From Demequina mangrovi (GTDB lineage: Bacteria; Actinomycetota; Actinomycetes; Actinomycetales; Demequinaceae): 64,000 nt of DNA. The notes beneath the pieces were generated by a model. The model was not told where the DNA came from. It did no database searches and saw only the letters and a program-made list of their open reading frames with translations. The DNA lies in the NCBI RefSeq assembly GCF_000759715.1, contig NZ_BBLU01000002.1, positions 62,001 to 126,000 on the forward strand, read 5' to 3'. Positions 24,468 to 33,577 of the stretch are shown here, piece by piece; positions within the stretch are counted from its first letter, which is position 1, and each line of letters opens with the position of its first letter. Position numbers and translations under genes: made by a program.

Positions 24468-26504
24468 ATGACCAATCCCACCGCCGCGGAGCTCATCGCT
24501 CGCTCCAACCGCCTCGGCTCCGACCCCCGGAACACCAACTACGCCGGCGGCAACACGTCCGCCAAGGGCACCGACCTCGACCCCGCCACCGGCGAGCAGG
24601 TCGAGCTCGTGTGGGTCAAGGGCTCCGGCGGCGATCTCGGAACGCTGGGCACCAACGGCCTAGCCGTGCTCCGCCTCGACCGCCTCAAGGGCCTGGTCGA
24701 CACCTACCCCGGCGTCGAGCGCGAGGACGAGATAGTCGCCGCCTTCGACTACTGCCTCCACGGCCGCGGCGGCGCCGCGCCGTCGATCGACACCGCGATG
24801 CACGGCCTCGTGGACGCCGCGCACGTCGACCACCTCCACCCCGACGCCGGCATCGCGATCGCGACCGCCGTCGACGGCGAGGAGCTGACGCGCACCATCT
24901 TCGGCGACACCGTCGTGTGGGTGCCGTGGCGCCGCCCCGGCTTCCAGCTGGGCCTCGACATCGCGGAGATCAAGGAGGCCAACCCGCAGGCGATCGGCTG
25001 CATCCTGGGCGGCCACGGGATCACCGCGTGGGGCGACACCTCCGACGAGTGCGAGGCGCGCTCGCTCGAGATCATCGACACGGCGGCGCGCTACATCGCC
25101 GAGCACGGCAAGGACGCCCCGTTCGGGGCGCCGCTCGAGGGCTTCGCCGCGCTCGAGGACGATGCGCGGCGCGCGAAGGCGATCGCGCTCGCCCCGGTGA
25201 TCCGCGGCCTGGCCTCGTACGACCGTCCGATGGTCGGCCACTTCACCGACGACCCGGTGGTGCTCGACTTCCTGGCCTCCGCCGAGCACCCGCGCCTCGC
25301 CGCGCTGGGCACCTCCTGCCCCGACCACTTCCTGCGCACCAAGGTCAAGCCGATGGTGCTCGACCTCCCGGCCGATGCGCCGGTCGAGGACGCGATCGCG
25401 CGCCTCCACGAGCTCCACGAGGCATACCGCGCCGATTACCAGGCGTACTACGACGCCCATGCAACCGCGGACTCCCCCGCGATCCGCGGCGCGGACCCCG
25501 CCATCGTCCTGGTGCCCGGCGTCGGCATGTTCTCCTTCGGCCCGAACAAGCAGACCGCCCGCGTCGCCGGCGAGTTCTACATCAACGCCATCAACGTGAT
25601 GCGCGGCGCCGAGTCGCTGTCGACCTACACACCGATCTCCGACGCCGAGAAGTTCAACATCGAGTACTGGGCTCTCGAGGAGGCCAAGCTCCAGCGGATG
25701 CCCAAGCCGAAGTCGCACGCCACGCGCGTCGCCTTCGTCACCGGCGCCGCGTCCGGCATCGGCAAGGCCATCGCCACCCGTCTCGCGGCCGAGGGCGCGT
25801 GCGTGGTCATCGCGGACCTCGACCTCGAGAAGGCGCAGGCCGCCGCCGCCGAGCTCGGCACCACGGACGTCGCGATCGGCGTCGCGGCGAACGTCGCCGA
25901 CCCGGAGGCCGTCGCGGCCGCCATGGGTGAGGCGGTGCTGGCGTTCGGAGGCGTCGACCTCATCGTCAACAACGCCGGGCTGTCCCTGTCGAAGCCCCTG
26001 CTCGAGACCACCGAGAAGGACTGGGACCTGCAGCACGACGTCATGGCCAAGGGGTCCTTCCTGGTCTCGCAGGCCGCGGCGCGCGTGATGATCGCGCAGG
26101 GCATGGGCGGCGACGTGGTCTACATCGCGTCGAAGAACTCGGTGTTCGCGGGCCCGAACAACATCGCCTACTCCGCCACCAAGGCGGATCAGGCCCACCA
26201 GGTGCGCCTGCTCGCGGTCGAGCTGGGCGAGCACGGCATCAAGGTCAACGGGATCAACCCCGACGGCGTGGTGCGCGGCTCCGGCATCTTCGCCGGCGGC
26301 TGGGGCGCTAACCGCGCCAAGACCTACGGAATCGAGGAGGAAGAGTTGGGCAAGTTCTACGCTCAGCGCACGATCCTGAAGCGCGAGGTGCTCCCCGAGC
26401 ACGTCGCGAACGCCACGGCCATGATCACCGGCCCCGACATGTCGCACACCACCGGGCTGCACGTGCCCGTGGACGCAGGTGTCGCGGCGGCCTTCCTCCG
26501 GTGA
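24468..26504 (+). CDS. rhaEW: Bifunctional rhamnulose-1-P aldolase / lactaldehyde dehydrogenase
   Basis: A 678-residue fusion. Residues 1-about 410 are a class II aldolase-type domain with NYAGGNTS near residue 25, metal-binding histidines in HVDHLHPD and GGHGITAWG. Residues about 420-678 are an SDR domain with VTGAASGIG, NNAG and the catalytic YSATK. This architecture cleaves L-rhamnulose-1-phosphate to DHAP and L-lactaldehyde and oxidises the lactaldehyde to lactate. Full length for the family; ATG at 24468 with AAAGGA upstream. The kinase gene overlaps its stop (GTGA). A separate class II aldolase at 29336 duplicates the aldolase step. Confidence 0.94.
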   Translation: MTNPTAAELIARSNRLGSDPRNTNYAGGNTSAKGTDLDPATGEQVELVWVKGSGGDLGTLGTNGLAVLRLDRLKGLVDTYPGVEREDEIVAAFDYCLHGRGGAAPSIDTAMHGLVDAAHVDHLHPDAGIAIATAVDGEELTRTIFGDTVVWVPWRRPGFQLGLDIAEIKEANPQAIGCILGGHGITAWGDTSDECEARSLEIIDTAARYIAEHGKDAPFGAPLEGFAALEDDARRAKAIALAPVIRGLASYDRPMVGHFTDDPVVLDFLASAEHPRLAALGTSCPDHFLRTKVKPMVLDLPADAPVEDAIARLHELHEAYRADYQAYYDAHATADSPAIRGADPAIVLVPGVGMFSFGPNKQTARVAGEFYINAINVMRGAESLSTYTPISDAEKFNIEYWALEEAKLQRMPKPKSHATRVAFVTGAASGIGKAIATRLAAEGACVVIADLDLEKAQAAAAELGTTDVAIGVAANVADPEAVAAAMGEAVLAFGGVDLIVNNAGLSLSKPLLETTEKDWDLQHDVMAKGSFLVSQAAARVMIAQGMGGDVVYIASKNSVFAGPNNIAYSATKADQAHQVRLLAVELGEHGIKVNGINPDGVVRGSGIFAGGWGANRAKTYGIEEEELGKFYAQRTILKREVLPEHVANATAMITGPDMSHTTGLHVPVDAGVAAAFLR

Positions 26505-27928
26505 GCGCGGCGGTCGCCGCGGTCGACCTGGGCGCGACCTCGGGTCGCGTCATGGTCGGGCAGGTCGGTCCCGACACGCTGGAGGTGCGCCAGATGGCCC
26601 GCTTCCCCAACGGGCCGGTGAGCACGCCCGACGGGCTCCACTGGAACCTCCAGCAGCTGTACGCGCACGTCCTCGACGGGCTGGGCGCGGCGGCGCGATG
26701 GGACGAGGGGATCCGGTCGATCGGAATCGACTCATGGGCCGTGGACTACGGCCTGCTCCGCGGCGACCGCGTCCTCGGCGAGCCGTTCCATTACCGGGAC
26801 GAGCGCACCGCGCACGGCGTCGAGCTGGTCCACGCCGATGAGCCGTTCTCCCTGCTGTATGCGCGCAACGGGCTGCAGTTCCTGCCGTTCAACACGCTCT
26901 ATCAGCTCGCGGTCGAACGCGAGTCCGGCATGCTCGGCGTCGCCGACCGGCTGCTGCTGGTGCCGGACCTCATGGCGTACTACCTCACCGGCGCGACCGT
27001 GGCGGAGGCGACCAACGCCTCGACCACGGGCCTGCTCGACGTGGCGACCAAGGAGTGGGACGGCGAGCTCATGGACCGTCTAAGCCTGCCCCGCGGCCTG
27101 TTCCCGAGCATCGTCCAGCCGGGCGAGCGGATCGGCACGGTCCTGGCGTCGGTCGCCGACGTCACCGGCCTCTCCGCGGACACCCCGGTGGTCGCGGTGG
27201 GCTCGCACGACACGGCCTCCGCGGTGGTCGCGACGCCCATGACCGAGCCCGGCGGCGCCTACATCAGCTGCGGCACGTGGGGTCTCGTGGGCGTCGAGAC
27301 CGAGGCGCCGGTGCTGAGCGACGCGGCGCGCGAGGCGAACTTCACCAACGAGGGCGGCGTCGACGGCCGGACCCGGTTCCTTCACAACGTCATGGGGCTC
27401 TGGCTGCTGTCGGAGACCATCCGGACGTGGGAGCGCGACGGCGAGAAGGTCGAGCTCCAGCGCCTGCTCGAGGAGGCCGCCGCGACCACGGCGCCGGTCG
27501 ATATCTTCGACGCGAACGATGCGGTCTTCAGCCCTCCCGGCGACATGCCCGCCCGCATCGCGACCTGGCTCGGCGAGCGCGGCCTCCGCATCCCCGGGAC
27601 GCGCGGCGAGATGGCGCGCTGCATCATCGAGAGCCTCGCCCAGGCCTTCGCCGACGCCGTCCACCAGGCCGGCTCGCTGTCGGGCCAGGACGTCCGCCGC
27701 ATCCACATCACCGGCGGCGGCTCGCTCAACGAGCTGCTGTGCCAGCGCACGGCCGACCGTGCCGGGATGACCGTCCTCGCCGGCCCCGTCGAGGCGACAG
27801 CGATCGGCAACGTCCTGATCCAGGGCCGCGCGCTCGGCGCGGTCTCCGGCTCGCTCGAGTCGCTGCGCGACCTGGTCGCGCGTACGTTCAACCCACGAGA
27901 GTTCACCCCGAAGGGACTGCACCGATGA
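26501..27928 (+). CDS. rhaB: Rhamnulokinase
   Basis: A 475-residue FGGY-family sugar kinase that phosphorylates L-rhamnulose at C1. The phosphate-1 motif [13 protein letters not shown] is at residues about 6-17, the [11 protein letters not shown] loop binds sugar, SHDTASAV supplies the catalytic Asp, and [13 protein letters not shown] is the adenosine motif. The GTG start at 26501 overlaps the stop of the fused aldolase gene, and its own stop overlaps the next ATG. Full length. Biochemically it acts before the aldolase although the gene is downstream. Confidence 0.94.
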   Translation: MSAAVAAVDLGATSGRVMVGQVGPDTLEVRQMARFPNGPVSTPDGLHWNLQQLYAHVLDGLGAAARWDEGIRSIGIDSWAVDYGLLRGDRVLGEPFHYRDERTAHGVELVHADEPFSLLYARNGLQFLPFNTLYQLAVERESGMLGVADRLLLVPDLMAYYLTGATVAEATNASTTGLLDVATKEWDGELMDRLSLPRGLFPSIVQPGERIGTVLASVADVTGLSADTPVVAVGSHDTASAVVATPMTEPGGAYISCGTWGLVGVETEAPVLSDAAREANFTNEGGVDGRTRFLHNVMGLWLLSETIRTWERDGEKVELQRLLEEAAATTAPVDIFDANDAVFSPPGDMPARIATWLGERGLRIPGTRGEMARCIIESLAQAFADAVHQAGSLSGQDVRRIHITGGGSLNELLCQRTADRAGMTVLAGPVEATAIGNVLIQGRALGAVSGSLESLRDLVARTFNPREFTPKGLHR

Positions 27929-29202
27929 AGATGGAGCGCCGGATACCCCGGCCGGCGGACCTCGCGCCGCTCATGCGCTTCAAGCCTCTCGAGCTCGACG
28001 GCCGCAAGCGGCGGCTCGCGAAGGCCCACACCATCGCGGACCTGCGCGCGATCGCGAAGCGACGCACCCCCCAGGGCGCGTTCGACTACACCGACGGCGC
28101 CGCCGAGGAGGAGCTGTCGCTCGCCCGCGCGCGCCGTGCGTTCCGTGAGATCGAGTTCCACCCCGCGATCCTGCGCGACGTGTCGCGGGTCGACACGTCG
28201 GTGGAGATCTTCGGCGGGCGGTCGGCGATGCCCTTCGGCATCGCCCCCACCGGCTTCACCCGCATGATGCAGGCCGAGGGCGAGCGCGCCGGCTCGTCGG
28301 CGGCGGGCGCCGCGGGCATCCCGTTCTCGCTGTCGACGCTCGGCACCACCTCCCCCGAGGGCGTGCGCGAGGCCAACCCCGACGGCCGCAACTGGTTCCA
28401 GCTGTACATGCAGAAGGACCGCGACAAGTCGATGCAGCTGATGCAGCGCGCGGCGGACGCGGGCTTCGACACGCTGCTGGTGACCGTCGACGTGCCGGCC
28501 GCCGGCGCACGGCTCAGGGACTCGTACAACGGTTTCACCATCCCGCCGCAGCTCACACCGCGCACCGTGCTGAACGCGATCCCCCGGCCCGAATGGTGGT
28601 GGAACTTCCTCACCACCGAGCCGCTCACGTTCGCGTCGCTGTCGGAGTGGGACGGGACCGTCGGCGAGCTGCTCGACAGCCTCTTCGACCCCACCGTCGA
28701 CTTCGACGACCTCGAGTGGATCCGCGACCAGTGGCCCGGCAAGGTCGCGGTCAAGGGCATCCAGACGCTCGACGACGCGAAAGCGGTGGTCGACCGCGGC
28801 GTCGACGGCATCGTGCTGTCCAACCACGGCGGCCGCCAGCTCGACCGCGCCCCCATCCCCTTCCGCCTGCTGCCCTCGGTGTCCGCCGAGCTCAAGGGGA
28901 AGACCGAGATCGTGGTCGACACGGGCATCATGGCCGGCGCCGACATCGTCGCCGCGCTCGCGTGCGGCGCGGACTTCACGCTCGTGGGCCGCGCGTACCT
29001 CTACGGGCTCATGGCGGGCGGACGCGAGGGCGTGGACCGGGCGATCGAGATCCTCTCGAAGGAGATCGTGCGAACCATGAAGCTGCTGGGCGTCTCGAGC
29101 GTCGCGGAGCTGAACCCCGGCCATGTGACGCAGCTCCAGCGGATGGCGCCGGTCGCGGCGCCGGTGCGCGCCACCTCGTCCCTGTCCGAGCGCTCACGCT
29201 GA
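27925..29202 (+). CDS. lldD: FMN-dependent alpha-hydroxy-acid dehydrogenase (LldD-like)
   Basis: A 425-residue TIM-barrel flavoenzyme of the lactate dehydrogenase / glycolate oxidase family. FMN and substrate motifs are visible: [10 protein letters not shown], the IAPTGF segment, [23 protein letters not shown] with the catalytic His, and [11 protein letters not shown]. It overlaps the kinase stop by 4 bp. In the rhamnose operon it most plausibly oxidises the L-lactate made from lactaldehyde to pyruvate, completing the route to central metabolism. Several hydroxy acids are used by this family, so the exact substrate is inferred. Confidence 0.9.
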   Translation: MKMERRIPRPADLAPLMRFKPLELDGRKRRLAKAHTIADLRAIAKRRTPQGAFDYTDGAAEEELSLARARRAFREIEFHPAILRDVSRVDTSVEIFGGRSAMPFGIAPTGFTRMMQAEGERAGSSAAGAAGIPFSLSTLGTTSPEGVREANPDGRNWFQLYMQKDRDKSMQLMQRAADAGFDTLLVTVDVPAAGARLRDSYNGFTIPPQLTPRTVLNAIPRPEWWWNFLTTEPLTFASLSEWDGTVGELLDSLFDPTVDFDDLEWIRDQWPGKVAVKGIQTLDDAKAVVDRGVDGIVLSNHGGRQLDRAPIPFRLLPSVSAELKGKTEIVVDTGIMAGADIVAALACGADFTLVGRAYLYGLMAGGREGVDRAIEILSKEIVRTMKLLGVSSVAELNPGHVTQLQRMAPVAAPVRATSSLSERSR

Positions 29203-29266
29203 CCACGGCGCCGTCGCCCCGAGACCCGGGACCTTCGGCGCGCGCGCCGCTCCGTCGACGTGTGGT

Positions 29267-29278
29267 TGAATCGTTTCA
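29267..29278 (+). promoter_or_regulatory. Third LacI operator, before rhaD
   Basis: An exact third copy of TGAATCGTTTCA, 57 bp before the GTG of the class II aldolase. I see no good -35/-10 pair beside it, so the aldolase may have a weak promoter here or rely on read-through from the enzyme operon. Confidence 0.75.
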
Positions 29279-29335
29279 TTCCAAAAGGGAGAGGCGCGCC
29301 ACAGGGGTCGCGCCACCGACGACAGGAGGACCCTC

Positions 29336-30166
29336 GTGGCCACCACCGACCACCCGAAGCCCACTCTCGACGAGATCATCGAGCAGATCGGCGAGTGCGG
29401 CGCCCGCATCTGCGAGATCGACGCGTCCGAGGCCGGCGCCGGCAACATCTCGGTCTACATGGGCTGGGACGTCGAGGTGCGCCGCCACTTCCCCAACGCC
29501 GAGGAGATCACCCTCCCCGTGCCCGCCCCGGCCCTCGCCGGCGGCACGGTCCTCGCCACCGGCTCGGGCCGTCGCCTGCGTCAGATCGAGCAGGAGCCCC
29601 TCGCCGCGATCGGCGCCGTCAAGATTCACGCGGACGGCCTCACCGGCACGCTCTACACGTCCAACACGCGCAAGTTCGCGAAGCTCACCTCGGAGTTCAA
29701 CTCGCATCTCGCGGTGCACCAGGACCAGGTCGAGCGTCGCGGCGTCGACTTCCAGGCCGTGGTGCACGCGCAGCCGCCGCACCTCACCTACCTCTCGCAC
29801 ATCCCCGCGTACCGCGACACCGCGCGCATGAACGCCGCGATCCTGCGCTGGGAGCCGGAGAGCATCGTCTCGCTGTCGCAGGGCATCGCGGTGCTGCCCT
29901 TCTACATCCCCGGCTCCGAGCAGATGGGCACGGCCAACGTCGAGGGCCTGCGCGACTTCGAGATCACGCTGTGGTCCAAGCACGGCACCATGTCGCGCTC
30001 GGACGTCTCGGTCTACCGCGCGGTGGACCGCGTCGAGTACGCCGAGACGGGCGCGAAGTACGAGTACATGGACATCGTGGCCGGCGGCCGCGCCGAGGGG
30101 CTCACCAAGCAGGAGATCTCGGACGTCGCCACGACGTTCGACATCGACTCCCCCTGGCTCGGCTGA
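29336..30166 (+). CDS. rhaD: Class II rhamnulose-1-phosphate aldolase family protein
   Basis: A 276-residue class II aldolase similar in plan to E. coli RhaD: GAGNISVYMGWD near residue 35, ATGSGRRLRQ, IGAVKIHADG, GIAVLPFYIPGSEQMG and LWSKHGTMSRSD. The metal site differs. Where E. coli RhaD has H-x-H, this protein reads HAQPPH, so the second His is a Gln with an additional His three residues on. The GTG start at 29336 has ACAGGAGGA upstream, and a LacI operator precedes it. It probably cleaves rhamnulose-1-P alongside the fused enzyme; a different sugar phosphate is possible. Confidence 0.85.
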   Translation: MATTDHPKPTLDEIIEQIGECGARICEIDASEAGAGNISVYMGWDVEVRRHFPNAEEITLPVPAPALAGGTVLATGSGRRLRQIEQEPLAAIGAVKIHADGLTGTLYTSNTRKFAKLTSEFNSHLAVHQDQVERRGVDFQAVVHAQPPHLTYLSHIPAYRDTARMNAAILRWEPESIVSLSQGIAVLPFYIPGSEQMGTANVEGLRDFEITLWSKHGTMSRSDVSVYRAVDRVEYAETGAKYEYMDIVAGGRAEGLTKQEISDVATTFDIDSPWLG

Positions 30167-30195
30167 CCTTCGGAGTCACCCGGCGCGCCGCAGGT

Positions 30196-30253
30196 CAACT
30201 GGGCGCCTCAGCAGCGAGATCACGGTCGATCCAACTGCTGAGGCGCCCAGTTG
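30196..30253. repeat. Perfect 19-bp inverted repeat
   Basis: CAACTGGGCGCCTCAGCAG at 30196-30214 is perfectly complementary to CTGCTGAGGCGCCCAGTTG at 30235-30253, with a 20-nt loop. It lies 30 bp after rhaD and before a separate terminator at 30316. It is longer than needed for a terminator and lacks a T-tract. A related 19-mer occurs at 54366-54384. Confidence 0.8.
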
Positions 30254-30315
30254 CCCGTGGTCGCCGATCGGCGCGGGCCGCATCGGGTGATGAACCGCGC
30301 CCCCGGACGACCGAA

Positions 30316-30343
30316 GGGCCCCGGGCTGCAGCACCCGGGGCCC
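30316..30343. terminator. Bidirectional terminator between rhaD and fucO
   Basis: GGGCCCCGGG at 30316-30325, an 8-nt loop and CCCGGGGCCC at 30334-30343: a perfect 10-bp stem between two convergent genes, 15 bp from the fucO stop. Confidence 0.82.
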
Positions 30344-30357
30344 TGCTCAGACGATGC

Positions 30358-31521
30358 TCAGACGGTCACGCCGAGCAGCGAGCGGTAAAGGGTCTCGAAC
30401 TGCGCGACCGAGGTCTCGCGCGGGTTGCCTCCCGCGCAGACGTCGTCGAACGCGGCCTGCGCGAGCGCGGGGATGTCCACGTCCTTGGCGCCGATCTCGT
30501 CGATGGTGAGCGGGTTGCCCAGGTCGCGGGTGAGCTGCGCCACGGCCTCCACGGCGGCCGAGCGCGCGTCCTCGAGCGGCATGCCGTACGCGTTCTCGAC
30601 ACCGAAGGCGGCGGCGATGTCGCGGTACTTCTCCCCCGTCTCCGGGGCGTTGAACGCCATGACCGGCGCGAGCAGGATGCCGTTCGCGACGCCGTGCGGC
30701 GCGGAGTAGAACGCGCCCAGCGGGTGGGCCATCGCGTGCACGATGCCGAGGCCGACGTTCGAGTAGCCCATGCCCGCGATGTACTGCGCGAGCGCCATGC
30801 GCTCCATCGCCTCGCCGTCGCCGTCCGCGGCCGCCCGCAGCGAGGCCGCGATCACCTGGATGGCCTTGAGGTGGAAGAGGTCGGACAGCTCCCAGGCGCC
30901 CTGCGTGGTGTAGCCCTCGATCGCGTGCGTGAGCGCGTCCAGCCCCGTGGCGACCTTGAGCGAGCGGGGCGCGGTCGCCATCATGTCGGCGTCCACGACC
31001 GCGAGGATCGGGATGTCGTGGGGATCCACGCACACGAACTTGCGGTTCCGCTCGACGTCGGTGATGACGTAGTTGATGGTCGTCTCGGACGCGGTGCCGG
31101 CGGTGGTGGGCACCGCGATGATCGGGATCGACGGGTTCTTGGTCGGCGCGACGCCCTCGAGCGAGCGCACGTCGGCGAACTCGGGGTTGGCGACGATGAT
31201 GCCGATCGCCTTGCAGGTGTCCTGCGGCGAGCCGCCGCCGACGGCGATGAGCACGTCCGCGCCCGCCTCCTGGAACGCCGCGACGCCCGCCTGCACGTTC
31301 TCGATCGGCGGGTTGGGCAGCACATCGCTGTAGACCTCGTACGGGAACCCGGCCGCGTCCAGCAGTCCGGTGACCTTGGCGGTCACACCGGTCTCGAAGA
31401 GGACCTTGTCGGAGACCACGAACGCCTTGCTGAAGCCTCGCGCCTCAAGCTCCCCGGGGATCACCTCGATCGACCCCGCGCCGAAGTACGCGGTCTGGTT
31501 CCAGATCATCCGATGTGCCAC
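30358..31521 (-). CDS. fucO: Lactaldehyde reductase (iron-containing alcohol dehydrogenase)
   Basis: A 387-residue group III alcohol dehydrogenase. The start MAHRMIWNQTAYFG parallels E. coli FucO. The NAD-binding GGGSPQD is near residue 97. Metal ligands fall in the segments HAIEGY and GIVHAMAHPLGAFY and in the following SAPHG motif. It reduces L-lactaldehyde to 1,2-propanediol, regenerating NAD under oxygen limitation. I chose the GTG at 31521, with AGGAGG seven bases upstream, over the Arg-rich upstream extension. It is transcribed toward the rhamnose operon from its own promoter; I see no copy of the LacI 12-mer before it. Confidence 0.93.
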   Translation of the reverse strand: MAHRMIWNQTAYFGAGSIEVIPGELEARGFSKAFVVSDKVLFETGVTAKVTGLLDAAGFPYEVYSDVLPNPPIENVQAGVAAFQEAGADVLIAVGGGSPQDTCKAIGIIVANPEFADVRSLEGVAPTKNPSIPIIAVPTTAGTASETTINYVITDVERNRKFVCVDPHDIPILAVVDADMMATAPRSLKVATGLDALTHAIEGYTTQGAWELSDLFHLKAIQVIAASLRAAADGDGEAMERMALAQYIAGMGYSNVGLGIVHAMAHPLGAFYSAPHGVANGILLAPVMAFNAPETGEKYRDIAAAFGVENAYGMPLEDARSAAVEAVAQLTRDLGNPLTIDEIGAKDVDIPALAQAAFDDVCAGGNPRETSVAQFETLYRSLLGVTV

Positions 31522-31685
31522 GTTGCACCTCCTCGTGCGAGCCCGCGCGCGGCGCGTCACCGCTGTTGACGCAGACCTCTGCCTTGCACAGTTCCACCGT
31601 CATGCCGCGCACACGCGGGGCCTTGGTCCCGCCGGTGCCATGCCAGCGTCGAGAGGACATGCAAGCCCTCCCGGCAACCGCCGGC

Positions 31686-32144
31686 TCACGCGACGCGATG
31701 GACCCTGATGACCACGTGTCCGGGCTCCGGCCTCGCGTACCCGACGAACTGCGCCTCGGTGAGCCAGCGGTGCGCCTCCGCTCCGGTCTGGAACACGAAG
31801 GCCGTGCGGTAGTACAGCTCCTCCTCGGGCACGTCCTCCCCCGCGACCAGACGTCGCTCGACGTCCGCGCCCGCATGCCAGTACCCGCGGTTGACCACGT
31901 CGATCGCGGAGCCGTCGTCCGCCTCGATGATGTAGCGCGCATCGAGCTGCGTGGTCGCGCCGCGCGTGACCCACCAGTCCGCACCCACGCCGAGGACCCG
32001 CCCGCCCAGGCGCGGGCCCTCGACGGTGCCGCCGATGATCGGCGTGACGTTGAGATCCTCGGAGTCGGTACGGCCCACGCGGATCGGCTCGCCGACCGCA
32101 ACGCGGAGGTCGAAGACGTGCTCGAGCACCGCCGCCATCGTCAT
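31686..32144 (-). CDS. DUF3237 (UPF0311) family protein, copy 1
   Basis: A 152-residue protein of the DUF3237/UPF0311 family, recognised by TPIIGGTVEGPRLGGRVL, GADWWVTR, QLDARYIIEADDG, VNRGY and YYRTAFVFQTG...HRWL. The fold is a small beta-barrel; no activity is established that I know of. It is the last gene of the leftward amidase/ABC operon, one base from the amidase stop. A second copy, about half identical by eye, ends the CocE-hydrolase operon at 39464. Pairing of this family with hydrolases suggests a role with the same substrate. Confidence 0.88.
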   Translation of the reverse strand: MTMAAVLEHVFDLRVAVGEPIRVGRTDSEDLNVTPIIGGTVEGPRLGGRVLGVGADWWVTRGATTQLDARYIIEADDGSAIDVVNRGYWHAGADVERRLVAGEDVPEEELYYRTAFVFQTGAEAHRWLTEAQFVGYARPEPGHVVIRVHRVA

Positions 32145-32146
32145 CG

Positions 32147-33577
32147 TCAGACCGCCGGCGCCGCCGCGACGGGCGGAACGCCGGTCCGGCCGAGCACGGC
32201 CTCGACATCACGGCCCGCCGCGAGCGCGACGTGATCGCCGTTCCTCGGGCCGATCAGCTGGACGCCCGTCGGCAGCCCGTCCTCGTCGAGCCCCGCGGGG
32301 ACCGCGACGGACGGGAGCCCAAGGAAGTTGACCGCGACGAGCAGCCGGTGCGCGCGCCAGAGCTCGGTGGTCGCCGCGGGACCCGCGAGATCGAATCCCA
32401 CCTCGGGCATGCGTCGGCACGTCACGGGTCCGAGCACGATCGGGTACGCGACCTGGAACTCCTCCCACGCCGCCGCGATCGCGACCCGCCTCGCCCAGGC
32501 CAGGGCGTAGTCGTCTGCACCGGCGAAGGGCTCCGTCTCGGACGCATTGTCGAGGAAGTACGTGGTGGAGCCGGCGCTCAGCGGCGCCGGAAGGCCGCCC
32601 GGCTGGAATGCGCCGACCATCTCGACGACGGACAGCCGCCTCCACAGCACGGCCGCCTCCTCGAGCAGCGGAGGCTCGACCTCGTCGATCTCCCACCCTT
32701 GCGCCGCGAGCGCCTCGGCGGCTCGGTCGACCGCTTCCCTCACCTGCGTGTCGACGCCCCAGCCGAGGGGGTCGCGCACCACGGCGACCTTCCGGGGGCC
32801 CTCGTAGGAGGCGGGATGCGGGTGCGTGCTCACCAGCGGATCGCGCCCGTCGGCGCCGTGCATGAGCGCGAACGCGGTGTCGAGATCCTCGACCGTGCGC
32901 GCGATGGGGCCGTTGACGGCGAAGTGCTGGAGTGTGAGCGACACCGGCTCGGCGCTCTCCGCGGTGGGCGCCGGGATCCTTCCGGCCGAGGGCCGCAGCG
33001 CGCAGACGCCGGCGGCGTGGGCGGGCAGCCGCAGCGAGCCGCCGTAGTCGTTGCCGAGACCGAGCGGGGTCATGCCCGTCGCGACCGCGACGGCGTCGCC
33101 TCCGCTGGACCCTCCCGGCACCCGCGAGGCGTCCCACGGGTTGAGCGTGCGCCCGAAGAGGTCGTTGTCAGTGTCCCAGCGCAGCCCGAAGTCGGGCATG
33201 TTGCCACGGCCGATGGGGATCGCGCCCGCCGCGAGCAGCCGCGCCACCATCGTCGCGTCCTCGGCCGGCACGGCGTTCGCGAGGAAGGGCCAGCCGCTGG
33301 TCGAGGCGGACCACGTGAGGTCGATGTTCTCCTTGACGGTGAAGGGCACGCCGGCGAGCGCCCCGGTCTCGAGACCCGCCTCCAGGGCCGCGTCGACCTC
33401 ATCGGCGAGCGCCCGTGCGCGCGCATGGAACACGACCGTGAGCGCGTTGACGCTGGGGTTGACGGCGTCGATCCGCGCGAGGTGCGCGTCGACGGCCTCG
33501 CGCGCGGTGATCCTGCGCTCGCGGATCGCCTGCGCGAGCTCGCGCATGGTCAGCTGCCAGGGCTGAGCGGTGGTCAT
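32147..33577 (-). CDS. Amidase (amidase-signature family)
   Basis: A 476-residue amidase-signature hydrolase. The Ser-cisSer-Lys triad is intact: K82 in VPFTVKENID, S157 in GGSSGG and the nucleophile S181 in DYGGSLRLPA; the 24-residue spacing between the serines is the family norm. No signal peptide, so it acts on imported amides in the cytoplasm. ATG at 33577 with AGGAGG upstream, overlapping the stop of the ABC ATPase (ATGA). Linkage to a peptide-type importer suggests that the imported compound carries an amide bond. Confidence 0.93.
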   Translation of the reverse strand: MTTAQPWQLTMRELAQAIRERRITAREAVDAHLARIDAVNPSVNALTVVFHARARALADEVDAALEAGLETGALAGVPFTVKENIDLTWSASTSGWPFLANAVPAEDATMVARLLAAGAIPIGRGNMPDFGLRWDTDNDLFGRTLNPWDASRVPGGSSGGDAVAVATGMTPLGLGNDYGGSLRLPAHAAGVCALRPSAGRIPAPTAESAEPVSLTLQHFAVNGPIARTVEDLDTAFALMHGADGRDPLVSTHPHPASYEGPRKVAVVRDPLGWGVDTQVREAVDRAAEALAAQGWEIDEVEPPLLEEAAVLWRRLSVVEMVGAFQPGGLPAPLSAGSTTYFLDNASETEPFAGADDYALAWARRVAIAAAWEEFQVAYPIVLGPVTCRRMPEVGFDLAGPAATTELWRAHRLLVAVNFLGLPSVAVPAGLDEDGLPTGVQLIGPRNGDHVALAAGRDVEAVLGRTGVPPVAAAPAV

